Positions 22,810 through 31,341 of a stretch of DNA of 64,000 bases are shown piece by piece. The stretch covers positions 1,240,001 through 1,304,000 of the forward strand of contig NZ_CP039291.1 of the NCBI RefSeq assembly GCF_004798685.1. The letters are read 5' to 3'. A program made the translations under genes and the position numbers. The first letter of the stretch is position 1. Each line of letters opens with the position of its first letter. This stretch comes from Cellulomonas shaoxiangyii (GTDB taxonomy: Bacteria > Actinomycetota > Actinomycetes > Actinomycetales > Cellulomonadaceae). Below the pieces are notes generated by a model. That model worked only from the letters and a program-made list of their open reading frames with translations, ran no database searches and had not been told where the DNA came from.

Positions 22810-22825
22810 ACCGACTATAGTCGGT
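22810..22825. promoter_or_regulatory. Palindromic bidirectional promoter between the gtrB-like and gtrA-like genes
   Basis: ACCGACTATAGTCGGT is a perfect 16-base palindrome. Its centre reads TATAGT on both strands (plus 22816-22821, minus 22819-22814), so one element offers a minus-10 box in each direction. On the minus side it is seven bases from the GTG at 22806; on the plus side the start at 22882 is about 55 bases downstream of the predicted transcript start. It may also be an operator. No good minus-35 was found on either side. Confidence 0.7.
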
Positions 22826-22881
22826 GGGTCGAACGCGGCCGGTGCGTCGCTCCCCGACCGCGACAGACAGGACGAGGCGGC

Positions 22882-23463
22882 GTGAGCCAGACGAAGGACG
22901 GGCCCGACCGGTCCGCGCAGCTCCGTGCCGATGGCACGCCGCGCCCCGGGGGCACGTCCCCCGGCGACACCGGCCCCACTGCTGGTGGCGGCACCGCTGC
23001 CGCCCGCGAGGTGGGCCGTCCGCCCGCCGGCATGGAGGGCGACCCCGGCCTGCTGTTCCGCCTCGTGCGGGACCAGCGGACCGCTTTCCTGGTGGTCGGC
23101 GCTCTCAACACGGCCATCGGCATGGGGTGGTTCGTGCTCTTCCAGCAGCTGATCGGCGTGCGCGCGGGCTACATGGTCGCGCTCGTCGCGGCGCACGTCG
23201 CCTCGGTGCTGTGCGCGTTCGTGCTGTACCGCCGGTTCGTCTTCCGCGTCCGCGGTCACGTCCTGCGCGACCTTGCGCGGTTCGAGGTCGTCAACCTGAC
23301 ATCTCTCGGCGTGAACCTGGTCACGCTGCCGTTCGCCGTCGAGGTGCTGGGCGTGCCGCCCATCCCGGCGCAGCTGCTCGTCACGGTGGTCACGATGGTG
23401 ATCTCCTTCCTGGGCCACAAGGGCTTCTCCTTCCACCGGCCCGCGCAGGCGGGGGTCCGGTGA
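22882..23463 (+). CDS. GtrA family membrane protein
   Basis: 193 residues: a 50-residue Gly/Pro/Thr-rich N-terminus, then the GtrA domain with four helices. Seen: LVVGALNTAIGMGWFVLFQQL, FVLYRRFVFRVRG, LTSLGVNLVTLPFAVEVLG and VVTMVISFLGHKGFSF, diagnostic of GtrA. The family is proposed to flip polyprenyl-phosphate sugars across the membrane. GTG start; its TGA overlaps the GTG of rmlC (GTGA). Divergent from the GtrB-like gene. Confidence 0.9.
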   Translation: MSQTKDGPDRSAQLRADGTPRPGGTSPGDTGPTAGGGTAAAREVGRPPAGMEGDPGLLFRLVRDQRTAFLVVGALNTAIGMGWFVLFQQLIGVRAGYMVALVAAHVASVLCAFVLYRRFVFRVRGHVLRDLARFEVVNLTSLGVNLVTLPFAVEVLGVPPIPAQLLVTVVTMVISFLGHKGFSFHRPAQAGVR

Positions 23464-24083
23464 GCGTCGTGCGGCCGTGCGCCGTCGAGGGTGCCTGGGT
23501 CGTGGAGCCGGACGTGCACGAGGACGACCGCGGGTCGTTCGTGGAGGCGTTCTCGTACGCGCGCGTCGAGGAGGCCACGGGGCGCCCGTTCGATGTGCGG
23601 CAGGTCAACTCCTCGGTCTCCCGCCCGGGCGTGCTGCGCGGGATCCACTTCGCGCAGATGCCGCCGTCCCAGGCCAAGTACGTGACGTGCACCAGCGGGT
23701 CGGTCTTCGACGTCGTGGTCGACCTGCGCGTCGGGTCGCCGACGTTCGGCGCGTGGGACGGGGTCGTCCTGGACGCGTCGTCGCGCCGGTCGATCCTCGT
23801 CAGCGAGGGCCTGGGCCACGGCTTCCTCGCGCTCGACGAGGGCGCCACCGTGGTGTACCTGTGCACCGCGCCCTACGCTCCGGGGCGTGAGCACGGGATC
23901 GACCCGTTCGACCCCGCCATAGCGATCGCGTGGCCGTCGGTGCGGGGCGTGGCGCGGCCGCTGCTGTCCGACAAGGACCGCGACGCGCCGTCGCTCGCGG
24001 AGGTGCGGGCGGCCGGTCTGCTCCCCACGGCCGCCGAGGTCCAGGGTTTCCTCGAGTCCCTCGTCGGCGCGCCACTGTCCTGA
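23460..24083 (+). CDS. rmlC: dTDP-4-dehydrorhamnose 3,5-epimerase RmlC
   Basis: Cupin epimerase of dTDP-L-rhamnose synthesis, 207 residues. Seen: EDDRGSFVEAF, VNSSVSRPGVLRGIHFAQMPPSQAKYVTC (active-site His and Lys), FDVVVDLRVGSPTFG, EGLGHGFLAL and the active-site Tyr in CTAPYAPGREHGI. The C-terminal 25 residues extend beyond the core cupin. GTG start overlaps the gtrA-like stop. Compare the paralogue at 32225-32794, which has Phe at that Tyr position. Confidence 0.95.
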   Translation: MSVVRPCAVEGAWVVEPDVHEDDRGSFVEAFSYARVEEATGRPFDVRQVNSSVSRPGVLRGIHFAQMPPSQAKYVTCTSGSVFDVVVDLRVGSPTFGAWDGVVLDASSRRSILVSEGLGHGFLALDEGATVVYLCTAPYAPGREHGIDPFDPAIAIAWPSVRGVARPLLSDKDRDAPSLAEVRAAGLLPTAAEVQGFLESLVGAPLS

Positions 24084-24099
24084 GGCGCGAGCACCGCTC

Positions 24100-24105
24100 T
24101 ACCGT
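24100..24105 (+). promoter_or_regulatory. Minus-10 box for the lysozyme-like repeat protein
   Basis: TACCGT about 33 bases before the ATG at 24139, with GGAGG at 24127-24131; a leadered mRNA. Confidence 0.45.
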
Positions 24106-24138
24106 GTGCGGGCCGTCGTGTCTACCGGAGGACCTGAC

Positions 24139-26958
24139 ATGCCCCGCACCGCCCGCTGGATCGCGCGCGCGACCGCGCTCGCCGTCGTACTGACCGGTGT
24201 GGTCCTGCAGCCGGCGGCCGTCGCGCCCGCGGAGGCCGCGGACCCGGCGGCCTTCCGGTCCGGCAGCATCATCAGCGACGCCCTGTTCTTCGACGGCGGC
24301 GCGATGACCCCGGCAGACGTGCAGCAGTTCCTCGAGCTCAAGCGGCCGACGTGCACGGCCGGCTACGTGTGCCTCAAGGACTACGTCGCGCCGACGACGG
24401 CACAGCCTGCCGAGCCCGGCATGTGCGCGGGCTACGCCGCGTCCCCCGGGGAGTCGGCGGCGACGATCATCGCGAAAGTCGGCGCCAGCTGCGGGATCAG
24501 CCAGAAGGCGCTCCTGGTCACGCTGCAGAAGGAGCAGGGACTCGTGACGGCGACGGCGCCGGGGGAGACCCGCTACCGCACCGCCATGGGGTTCGGATGC
24601 CCTGACACCGCACCATGCGAGGCGCAGTACTACGGCTTCTTCAACCAGGTCTACCGCGCCGCCCGGCAGTTCAAGCGCTATGCCGCCAACCCGACGGCCT
24701 ACAGCTACCGCGCGGGTCGCACCAACACGATCCTCTTCCACCCGTCGGGCGCCGCGGCGTGCGGCAGCAGCTCTGTGTACATCGAGAACCAGGCGACGGC
24801 CGGTCTCTACATCTACACGCCGTACCAGCCGAACAGCAGCGCGCTGACGAACCTGTACGGCACCGGGGACGGCTGCGCCGCGTACGGCAACCGGAACTTC
24901 TGGCGCGACTACACCGACTGGTTCGGCTCCACCCAGGTCGGCGCGAACCTCGTCCGGACCGTCGGCGACCCGCAGGTCTACCTCGTCACGCTGGACCGCA
25001 AGCACCCGGTCGACGACGTCGAGACGCTCGACTCGCTCAGCTCCCTCGGCCCCGTCGGCTACGTGAGCCAGGCGTTCCTCGACAGCCGTCCCACGGGCAC
25101 CCGGCTGGGCCGGTTCCTCCGGGACCGCGCCGGGCTGGTGTATCTCGTCGACCGCGGGTGGCTCTTCCAGGTGCGCGACTGCGCGCAGCTGTCGGCCTGG
25201 GGCGCCCGCTGCGAGGACTACGCGGCGATGCAGCTCTCCGACGCGCAGATGGCCGGCTTCGTCAAGGGCGGGGCCCTCAGCGACTCGGTGGTGACGCACG
25301 AGGGCAAGCGGTTCGTCGTCTACGGCGGGCAGCGGCACGAGGCGGCGGACGAGGCGTCCCTCGCGCTCGCGCCCGTGGCGCCGGGGCCCCCGATCGCCGT
25401 GCGCGAGGCCGCGCTGGCCGCCCTGCCCCACGGCGCGCCGCTGGTGCGGCCGGGGCTCGTGGTCCGGGACCGGTCCACGGGCGTCGACGCGCTCGTCGAC
25501 GAGGGGGCGACGTACGCCGTCGCCGCCGGGCTGACCGACGCCACCCGTCTCGGCGCGGCGCTCGGGGTGCGTCTGCTCGACACGCAGAGCTTCGCGCGAC
25601 TGCCGGCGCGGGCGGGCACCGTCGGCGGCGTCCTGCGCGCGCCCGAAGGGAGCCTGCTCGCGCTCACGCCTGCCGCGCCCGTGCGCCTGACCGCCGGCCA
25701 GCTGCCTCAGGCGGCGGCCGGGGCCCCGGCGGTGTCGGCACGTGTCGTCGCGGCGCTCGGCACGCCCACGGAGGGTCCGGTGTTCGCGCGGACCCCGCAG
25801 GCGCCCGAGCTCTTCCTGGCCGCGGACGCCGCACGCCGTCCGGTCGCGGCGATGGAGACGGTGAGCGCCCTGCTCGGGTCGCAGCCGCTGCGGGTGGTCA
25901 TGCTGTCTGCCGAGGTGCTGGCCGCCGTGCCCGTGGGGGCACCGCTGCTCACCCCTGGCATCGTCGTCAAGGCGGCGGGTGCACCGGAGCTCTACCTCGT
26001 CGACGGGACGAGCACGAAGGTCTTCGTGCCGTCGTTCGCCGTGCTCGACCGGCTCGGCGTCACCGGGTGGCGCGAGGTGCCTGCGACGTCGCTCGCCGGG
26101 TACGTGAGGGGCGCGCACCCGCTCGGCACGGCACTGGCGTGCGGCGACCTGCGCTTGGTCGGCGTCGGCGGCGGCGTGGCGACGGCGACGCGGGCGACGT
26201 TCGACGCCGCGGGCGTCCCGACGACGGTGCTCGATCCGTCGACCTGCGGCGCTCTGCCGCGTCGGGGCGACGTCGGTGCCGCGCCCTTCTTCGTGCGCTC
26301 GACGTCGTCCACGGACCTCGCCCTCGTGGCGGACGGCCGGCGTCGCCCCGTCGACGCGATGAGCACCGTCTACGCCGTCGCGGGGGACGCGCCGCTCGTC
26401 GTCGTGGAGGTGGACGCCCCGCGCCTGGCGGCGCTCCCGGCCGGGGCCCCGGTCCTCGCGCCCGGGCGTCTCGTCAAGGCTCAGGGTGCACCCGAGCTGT
26501 ACCTCGTCGACGGCGCGTCCCGCGTGGTGTTCCTCCCCAGCTTCGAGGTCTCAGCCGCACTGGGCGTGTCCGGCTGGACCGAGGTGCCGGCCTCCACGCT
26601 CGCCGCGTACGAGCGCGCGGTGGACCCGCTCAGCAGCGCCGTGTCCTGCGGTGCGCAGCGCTACGTCGGTAGCGGCGGCACCCTGCAACGGATTGGCGCC
26701 GACGTCGTCGACTCCTCCGGCGTGCCCGTGACCCGGCTGCAGACCGGCACGTGCGGGACGTTCCGCACGGTCGCCGGAGCCGGCCCCGTCTTCGTGAAGT
26801 CGTACGACGCGCCGACCGTGTACCTCGCCGCGGGTGGCCAGCGGCGGCCCGTCGCGAACATGACGCGGCTGTACGAGCTGACCCAGGGGAGGGCGCCCGC
26901 GATAGCCGTCGTGGCCCCCGCAGCCCTGGCTGCGATGCCGATCGGCGGCGCCGCGTGA
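24139..26958 (+). CDS. Secreted protein: lysozyme-like N-terminal domain plus C-terminal repeat module
   Basis: 939 residues, secreted (signal peptide about 1-35, ending AEAA before DPAAF). Residues about 40-260 contain four conserved Cys and a stretch resembling muramidase/glucosaminidase folds (ISQKALLVTLQKEQGLV, then YYGFFNQVYRAARQFKRYA and FWRDYTDWFG); the Glu of KEQG is a candidate acid, but this is inference. From about 270 to the end the protein matches the amidase-repeat protein at 33766-37083: a 270-residue shared region, then two full units (548-716, 717-883) and a partial third (884-939). Each unit carries a VFxR start, RRPVxxM, LYLVDG, FxPSF and a Cys pair. Function unknown; the rfbH operon starts 81 bases downstream. 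Confidence 0.85.
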   Translation: MPRTARWIARATALAVVLTGVVLQPAAVAPAEAADPAAFRSGSIISDALFFDGGAMTPADVQQFLELKRPTCTAGYVCLKDYVAPTTAQPAEPGMCAGYAASPGESAATIIAKVGASCGISQKALLVTLQKEQGLVTATAPGETRYRTAMGFGCPDTAPCEAQYYGFFNQVYRAARQFKRYAANPTAYSYRAGRTNTILFHPSGAAACGSSSVYIENQATAGLYIYTPYQPNSSALTNLYGTGDGCAAYGNRNFWRDYTDWFGSTQVGANLVRTVGDPQVYLVTLDRKHPVDDVETLDSLSSLGPVGYVSQAFLDSRPTGTRLGRFLRDRAGLVYLVDRGWLFQVRDCAQLSAWGARCEDYAAMQLSDAQMAGFVKGGALSDSVVTHEGKRFVVYGGQRHEAADEASLALAPVAPGPPIAVREAALAALPHGAPLVRPGLVVRDRSTGVDALVDEGATYAVAAGLTDATRLGAALGVRLLDTQSFARLPARAGTVGGVLRAPEGSLLALTPAAPVRLTAGQLPQAAAGAPAVSARVVAALGTPTEGPVFARTPQAPELFLAADAARRPVAAMETVSALLGSQPLRVVMLSAEVLAAVPVGAPLLTPGIVVKAAGAPELYLVDGTSTKVFVPSFAVLDRLGVTGWREVPATSLAGYVRGAHPLGTALACGDLRLVGVGGGVATATRATFDAAGVPTTVLDPSTCGALPRRGDVGAAPFFVRSTSSTDLALVADGRRRPVDAMSTVYAVAGDAPLVVVEVDAPRLAALPAGAPVLAPGRLVKAQGAPELYLVDGASRVVFLPSFEVSAALGVSGWTEVPASTLAAYERAVDPLSSAVSCGAQRYVGSGGTLQRIGADVVDSSGVPVTRLQTGTCGTFRTVAGAGPVFVKSYDAPTVYLAAGGQRRPVANMTRLYELTQGRAPAIAVVAPAALAAMPIGGAA

Positions 26959-26994
26959 CCTCCGGCGGTGTCGTCACGCCGGCACGCGCTCGCC

Positions 26995-27000
26995 TATGCT
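26995..27000 (+). promoter_or_regulatory. Minus-10 box of the rfbH-rfbG-reductase operon
   Basis: TATGCT, about 40 bases before the GTG of rfbH, with GAGGAG at about 27026-27031. Confidence 0.5.
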
Positions 27001-27039
27001 GAGGCGCCCCCCGCCCCCCGATCTGAGGAGTCCTGCGCT

Positions 27040-28365
27040 GTGAACGAAGCGCTCCACGCCCGCCGCGAGTCCATCCTCGAGAGCGTCCGCGCCTACGCCG
27101 AGGAGTCGCTCGCCCCGGGGGGCTTCCGTCCCGGGGAGTCGACCGTGCCGGTGTCGGGGAAGGTGCTCGACGCGGACGACATGGTCGCCCTCGTCGACTC
27201 GTCGCTCGACGGGTGGCTGACGGCGGGCCGCTGGACCACGGAGTTCCAGGCTGCGCTCGCGGAGTACGTCGGCGCGCGGTCCGCGTCGTTCGTGAACAGC
27301 GGCTCGTCCGCGAACCTCGCTGCGTTGTCCGCCCTGACGAGCCCGAAGCTGGGCAAGCGGCGCCTGCAGCCGGGCGACGAGGTCGTCACCGTCGCGGCCG
27401 GGTTCCCGACGACGGTCAACCCGATCATCCAGAACGGCCTCAAGCCCGTGTTCGTCGACGTCGAGATCGGCACGTACGACGCGATCGGCGACCAGCTGCG
27501 GGAGGCCATCGGGCCCCGTACACGCGCGATCATGATGGCCCACACGCTGGGCAACCCGTTCGACCTCGACCTCGTGCAGGAGCTCTGCAAGGAGAACGAC
27601 CTGTGGCTCGTCGAGGACTCCTGCGACGCCCTCGGCTCGACGTACCGCGGCCAGCGGACCGGGTCGTTCGGCGACACGGCGACCGTGTCGTTCTACCCCG
27701 CGCACCACATCACCACGGGTGAGGGCGGCGCAGTCTTCTCGAAGAACCCGCTCGTGACCCGGCAGGTGGAGTCGTTCCGCGACTGGGGCCGCGACTGCTA
27801 CTGCGAGACCGGGCAGGACAACACCTGCGGCAAGCGTTTCGGCTGGTCGCTCGGCGAGCTGCCGTTCGGGTACGACCACAAGTACACGTACAGCCACATC
27901 GGCTACAACCTCAAGGGCACGGACATGCAGTGCGCCCTGGGGCTCAGCCAGCTGCGGAAGGTCGACCACTTCGTCGCGCGCCGCAAGGAGAACTTCGCGT
28001 ACCTGTATGAGCGGCTGCGGGACGTCGAGGGCCTGATCCTGCCGCAGGCGACGCCGAACTCGGACCCCGCATGGTTCGGGTTCCCGATCACCCTCGCGGA
28101 CGACCTCGACGTCGACCGTGAGGAGCTGATGCGCTACCTCGAGTCGAAGAAGGTCGGCACGCGCCTGATCTTCGCCGGCAACCTCCTCCGCCAGCCGGCG
28201 TACCGCGGCCTCGACTGCCGCGTCGTGGGCGACCTGCGCAACTCCGACACCGTCATGACCCGCTCCTTCTGGCTCGGTGTGTACCCGGGCCTGACGCCGT
28301 CGATGCTCGACTATGCCGCCGACTGCGTCATCGAGTTCATCGAGGAGCAGGGCGAGGGCATCTGA
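27040..28365 (+). CDS. rfbH: CDP-6-deoxy-D-xylo-4-hexulose-3-dehydrase RfbH (E1)
   Basis: PMP- and [2Fe-2S]-dependent dehydrase that removes the C3 hydroxyl of CDP-4-keto-6-deoxyglucose, the committed step to 3,6-dideoxyhexoses. 441 residues. It has the DegT/DnrJ fold, but the PLP lysine is replaced: FYPAHHITTGEGG has His-His (222-223) where aminotransferases have Lys, the signature of this enzyme. Fe-S ligand candidates are the Cys of VEDSCDALGS and three in RDCYCETGQDNTCGKRF. GTG start with GAGGAG upstream. The stop touches the rfbG ATG (TGATG). Needs an electron donor; the usual RfbI/AscD ferredoxin-reductase is absent and a different reductase lies two genes on. Confidence 0.95.
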   Translation: MNEALHARRESILESVRAYAEESLAPGGFRPGESTVPVSGKVLDADDMVALVDSSLDGWLTAGRWTTEFQAALAEYVGARSASFVNSGSSANLAALSALTSPKLGKRRLQPGDEVVTVAAGFPTTVNPIIQNGLKPVFVDVEIGTYDAIGDQLREAIGPRTRAIMMAHTLGNPFDLDLVQELCKENDLWLVEDSCDALGSTYRGQRTGSFGDTATVSFYPAHHITTGEGGAVFSKNPLVTRQVESFRDWGRDCYCETGQDNTCGKRFGWSLGELPFGYDHKYTYSHIGYNLKGTDMQCALGLSQLRKVDHFVARRKENFAYLYERLRDVEGLILPQATPNSDPAWFGFPITLADDLDVDREELMRYLESKKVGTRLIFAGNLLRQPAYRGLDCRVVGDLRNSDTVMTRSFWLGVYPGLTPSMLDYAADCVIEFIEEQGEGI

Positions 28366-29399
28366 TGCACTACCTCGTCACCGGGCACACGGGGTTCAAG
28401 GGGGCGTGGCTCACCGTGCTGCTGCGGCAGCTCGGGCACGAGGTGTCGGGCCTGGCGCTCGACCCCGCGCCGGGCTCCCTCTTCGAGCGCGCCGGCCTGG
28501 CGGCGCAGCTGGACCACGACCTGCGCGTCGACGTGCGCGACGCCGAGGCGACGGCCGATGCCGTCTCCGCCGTCGCGCCCGACGTAGTGGTGCACCTCGC
28601 GGCCCAGCCCCTCGTGCGCGAGTCGTACCGCGACCCGCGCGGCACGTGGGAGTCGAACGTGAACGGCACGTTCAACGTGCTCGAGGGCGTGCGTGCCACC
28701 CCGTCGGTGCGGGCGCAGGTCGTCATCACGACCGACAAGGTGTACCGCAACGTCGACCAGATCTGGGGCTACCGCGAGACCGACGCGCTCGGTGGAGTCG
28801 ACCCGTACTCCGCGTCGAAGGCGGCGGCGGACCTGCTCACGCAGTCGTGGATCGCCACCTCGGCCAGCACGGTGCCGACCGCGATCGCCCGGGCGGGCAA
28901 CGTCGTCGGCGGCGGCGACGTGTGCCCCGAGCGCCTCATGGTGGACCTCGTCGCCGCCTTCGCTGCAGGCGACCCGGTCCGCCTTCGCTTCCCGGACGCG
29001 GTTCGTCCGTGGCAGCACGTCCTCGACTGCGTCCAGGGCTACGTCGCGCTGGCGGACGCGCTGGTGGCGGGCCGTCACGCGGGCGAGGCCTTCAACTTCG
29101 GCCCGGGGACCGGGTCGTTCGTGCGGGTGGGGGACGTCGCGCAGCAGGTGGCCGACCTGTGGGGTGGCGGGGCGCGCATCGAGCTCGACGAGCAGCCGGC
29201 CGTGCACGAGGCAGGACTCCTGGCGCTCGACTCCCGGAAGGCGGAGCTGCTGCTCGGCTGGCGTGACCGCCTGAGCTTCCGTGACGCGCTGCGCTGGACG
29301 GTCGACTGGTCGCGCGCCGTGCACGACGGCGCGGACGCGCGCGAGCGGACCATGGCCCAGGTCGACGAGTACCTGGCTCTCGGAAGGACGACGGCATGA
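28365..29399 (+). CDS. rfbG: CDP-glucose 4,6-dehydratase RfbG
   Basis: Extended SDR that makes CDP-4-keto-6-deoxyglucose, the RfbH substrate; 344 residues. Seen: LVTGHTGFKGAWL (the GHTGFKG loop is typical of CDP-glucose dehydratases), VVHLAAQPLVRESY, ESNVNGT, TTDKVYRN, DPYSASKAAAD (Tyr/Lys) and ARAGNVVGGGD, RPWQHVLD. ATG shares one base with the rfbH stop and its TGA overlaps the next ATG, so the three genes are translationally linked. Confidence 0.95.
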   Translation: MHYLVTGHTGFKGAWLTVLLRQLGHEVSGLALDPAPGSLFERAGLAAQLDHDLRVDVRDAEATADAVSAVAPDVVVHLAAQPLVRESYRDPRGTWESNVNGTFNVLEGVRATPSVRAQVVITTDKVYRNVDQIWGYRETDALGGVDPYSASKAAADLLTQSWIATSASTVPTAIARAGNVVGGGDVCPERLMVDLVAAFAAGDPVRLRFPDAVRPWQHVLDCVQGYVALADALVAGRHAGEAFNFGPGTGSFVRVGDVAQQVADLWGGGARIELDEQPAVHEAGLLALDSRKAELLLGWRDRLSFRDALRWTVDWSRAVHDGADARERTMAQVDEYLALGRTTA

Positions 29400-30397
29400 C
29401 CCACCACCACGACTTCACCCACCGTACGGCGTGCGACGTCGCCATCGTGGGGGCCGGCCCGACGGGCCTCTTCGCGGCCTACTACGCCGGTTTCCGTGGG
29501 CTGTCCGTGGTGGTGGTCGACTCGCAGTCGGCTCCCGGGGGCCAGGTCTCCGCGCTCTACCCGACCAAGATCATCCACGATGTCGCCGGCTTCGCCGGCG
29601 TCTCCGGCGCCGACCTGGTGGCCGGGCTGGCCGAGCAGGCGCGGCAGTACGAGCCGCGCATGGTGTTCGACGCGAACGTCGTCGACGTGATCCGGGAGGA
29701 CGAGGACGGTGGCTTCGCCGTGTCCCTCGGGGACGGCCGGGCCATCGACGCGCGAGCGGTCATCCTCGCGACGGGCGTCGGCGGTACCCGTCCGCGCATG
29801 CTCCCCGCTGCCCACGGCTGGGCGGGCCGCGGCGTGACGTACGTGGTCGACGACCCGTCGCAGCACGCGAACCAGGACGTCGTGATCGTCGGCGGCGGTG
29901 ACACCGCGCTCGACTGGGCGATCCAGCTCCGCCCGATCGCGCGCTCCGTCACGGTCGTCCACCGTCGGCGCGCGTTCCGCGCGCACGGGTCGCAGATCGC
30001 CCGTGCGGAGTCGGTCGGCGTGCACCTGCTCACCGACAGCGAGATCCAGTCCATCCACGGCGACGACGTCGTGCGGTCGGTGGTCGTGCGCGACGGAGCC
30101 GGGGGCGAGCGGGAGATCCCTGCGGAGACCGTCATCGGCGCCCTCGGGCTGGTGCAGGCGCCGCCGCCCTTCGCTGCGTGGGGCCTGGAGATGCACGACC
30201 GCAAGCTGCTGGTCGACCGTACGATGCAGACGAACGTGCCGGGGATCTACGGTGCAGGTGACGGCACCACGTACCCCGGCAAGGTGACCCTCATGGTCAC
30301 CGGCTTCGGCGAGGCGGCCAGCGCGGTCAACAACGCGGCCGTCTTCATCGACCCGGAGCTGTCCCTCACCCCGGGCCACTCGACCGACTTCGACTGA
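29396..30397 (+). CDS. Thioredoxin-reductase-like ferredoxin/flavodoxin-NADP reductase
   Basis: FAD/NADPH oxidoreductase, 333 residues. Seen: FAD loop VAIVGAGPTGLFAAYY, GGQVSALYP, ATGVGG, NADPH loop VVIVGGGDTALDWA, HRRRAFRAHG, and the second FAD motif YGAGDGTTYPGKVTLMVTGFGEAA. It lacks the CxxC redox pair of thioredoxin reductases, as in type-2 ferredoxin-NADP reductases (YumC family). ATG overlaps the rfbG stop by four bases. Position suggests it delivers electrons to RfbH in place of the plant-ferredoxin-type RfbI/AscD; a direct or ferredoxin-mediated route cannot be told from sequence. Confidence 0.9.
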   Translation: MTHHHDFTHRTACDVAIVGAGPTGLFAAYYAGFRGLSVVVVDSQSAPGGQVSALYPTKIIHDVAGFAGVSGADLVAGLAEQARQYEPRMVFDANVVDVIREDEDGGFAVSLGDGRAIDARAVILATGVGGTRPRMLPAAHGWAGRGVTYVVDDPSQHANQDVVIVGGGDTALDWAIQLRPIARSVTVVHRRRAFRAHGSQIARAESVGVHLLTDSEIQSIHGDDVVRSVVVRDGAGGEREIPAETVIGALGLVQAPPPFAAWGLEMHDRKLLVDRTMQTNVPGIYGAGDGTTYPGKVTLMVTGFGEAASAVNNAAVFIDPELSLTPGHSTDFD

Positions 30398-30412
30398 GCG
30401 GCTCCCCGCAGG

Positions 30413-30451
30413 ACGACGGCCCGGTCCCGCGCGAGCGGGCCGGGCCGTCGT
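30413..30451. terminator. Strong bidirectional terminator between the two dideoxyhexose operons
   Basis: ACGACGGCCCGG (30413-30424) pairs perfectly with CCGGGCCGTCGT (30440-30451); inside, CCCGC pairs with GCGGG around a GCGA loop with a single T bulge. It sits between the convergent stops at 30397 and 30478, so it can serve both operons. Confidence 0.85.
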
Positions 30452-30477
30452 GGTGCGGCAGGACGCTGGGACGCCCG

Positions 30478-31341
30478 TCAGGCGTCCGTCGTCGCCGGCG
30501 CGGACGTGCCGCGACGGGTCCAGGCTGTCACGACGTACGCGGTCTTGCGCAGCAGGTCCTGGACCCGCACGCCGACCCGCGACACCGCGAGGTCGACGCG
30601 GGAGAGGTCGGCGAGCCCGGCCGTGCGGACGCGGTCGACCCAGCCGTCGATGTGGCGCGCCTGGACGTCGGAGAGGGACGACGACCAGGAGCCGTGCGCC
30701 ATCCGGAAGCGGGCGAGAGGGGCGCGCGTGACGACGAGCGTCCCCTCCTGCAGGACCTTGGAGTACATGTCGACGTCGATGACGTAGCCGAGGGAACCGT
30801 CCCAGGGCAGGTGCGCGACAAGAGCGTCGCGACGGAACATGACCGCCGACGGCTCGCCCAGGAGGTTGCTGCCCACGAGCACGCACCGACGGACGGCTGT
30901 CCGGCCGTCGATCTCCCCGCGCAGCGTGGTCAGCCCTCGGCGCGCGACCACGACACGGCCGTCGTCGTCCACCACCTTCCGCATCGCCGCGGCCATGACG
31001 GCGCGGGGGTGGGACTCCAGCTGGGCGCCCTGGACCTCGAGGGCGTTGGGCTCGAGCACGTCGTCCGCGCAGACGAGCTTGACCAGGTCGCCCGTCGTGT
31101 GCCGGATCGCGTCGGACCAGTTCGTCGCAGCGTCGACCAGCCGGTCCTGGGTGACGACGCGGACGCCGGCGGGCGCGTGCGCCACGAGCCACTCGGCCGT
31201 GCCGTCCGTCGAGCCGTTCTCGAGGACGATCACCTCGTCAGCCGGACGGGTCTGCCCCAGCACGCTCGCCAGTGTCGCCGGCAGGTGCGGCATCCCATCG
31301 TGCACCGGGATGACGACACTGAGCCTGCTCCTCGTGCTCAT
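30478..31341 (-). CDS. GT2 family glycosyltransferase
   Basis: Cytoplasmic GT-A transferase, 287 residues, no membrane helix. Seen: RLSVVIPVHDGMPHLPATLASVLGQ, VIVLENGSTDGT, the metal site VKLVCADDVLEPN and GEPSAVMFRRDALV, ending in a basic tail. ATG overlaps the upstream SDR stop (ATGA). Last gene of the rfbF operon, so it is the best candidate to transfer the dideoxyhexose to the growing chain; the assignment rests on position only. Confidence 0.9.
   Translation of the reverse strand: MSTRSRLSVVIPVHDGMPHLPATLASVLGQTRPADEVIVLENGSTDGTAEWLVAHAPAGVRVVTQDRLVDAATNWSDAIRHTTGDLVKLVCADDVLEPNALEVQGAQLESHPRAVMAAAMRKVVDDDGRVVVARRGLTTLRGEIDGRTAVRRCVLVGSNLLGEPSAVMFRRDALVAHLPWDGSLGYVIDVDMYSKVLQEGTLVVTRAPLARFRMAHGSWSSSLSDVQARHIDGWVDRVRTAGLADLSRVDLAVSRVGVRVQDLLRKTAYVVTAWTRRGTSAPATTDA

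Noticed and set aside
22810..22825. The 16-base palindrome as a phage or integrase attachment site
   Set aside because: No integrase, tRNA, direct repeat or foreign base composition nearby; promoter boxes explain it better.
27040..28365. rfbH as a sugar aminotransferase of the DegT family
   Set aside because: The PLP lysine is replaced by His and the Fe-S cysteines are present, which define the dehydrase subgroup.
29396..30397. The flavoprotein as thioredoxin reductase
   Set aside because: The CxxC redox pair is absent.
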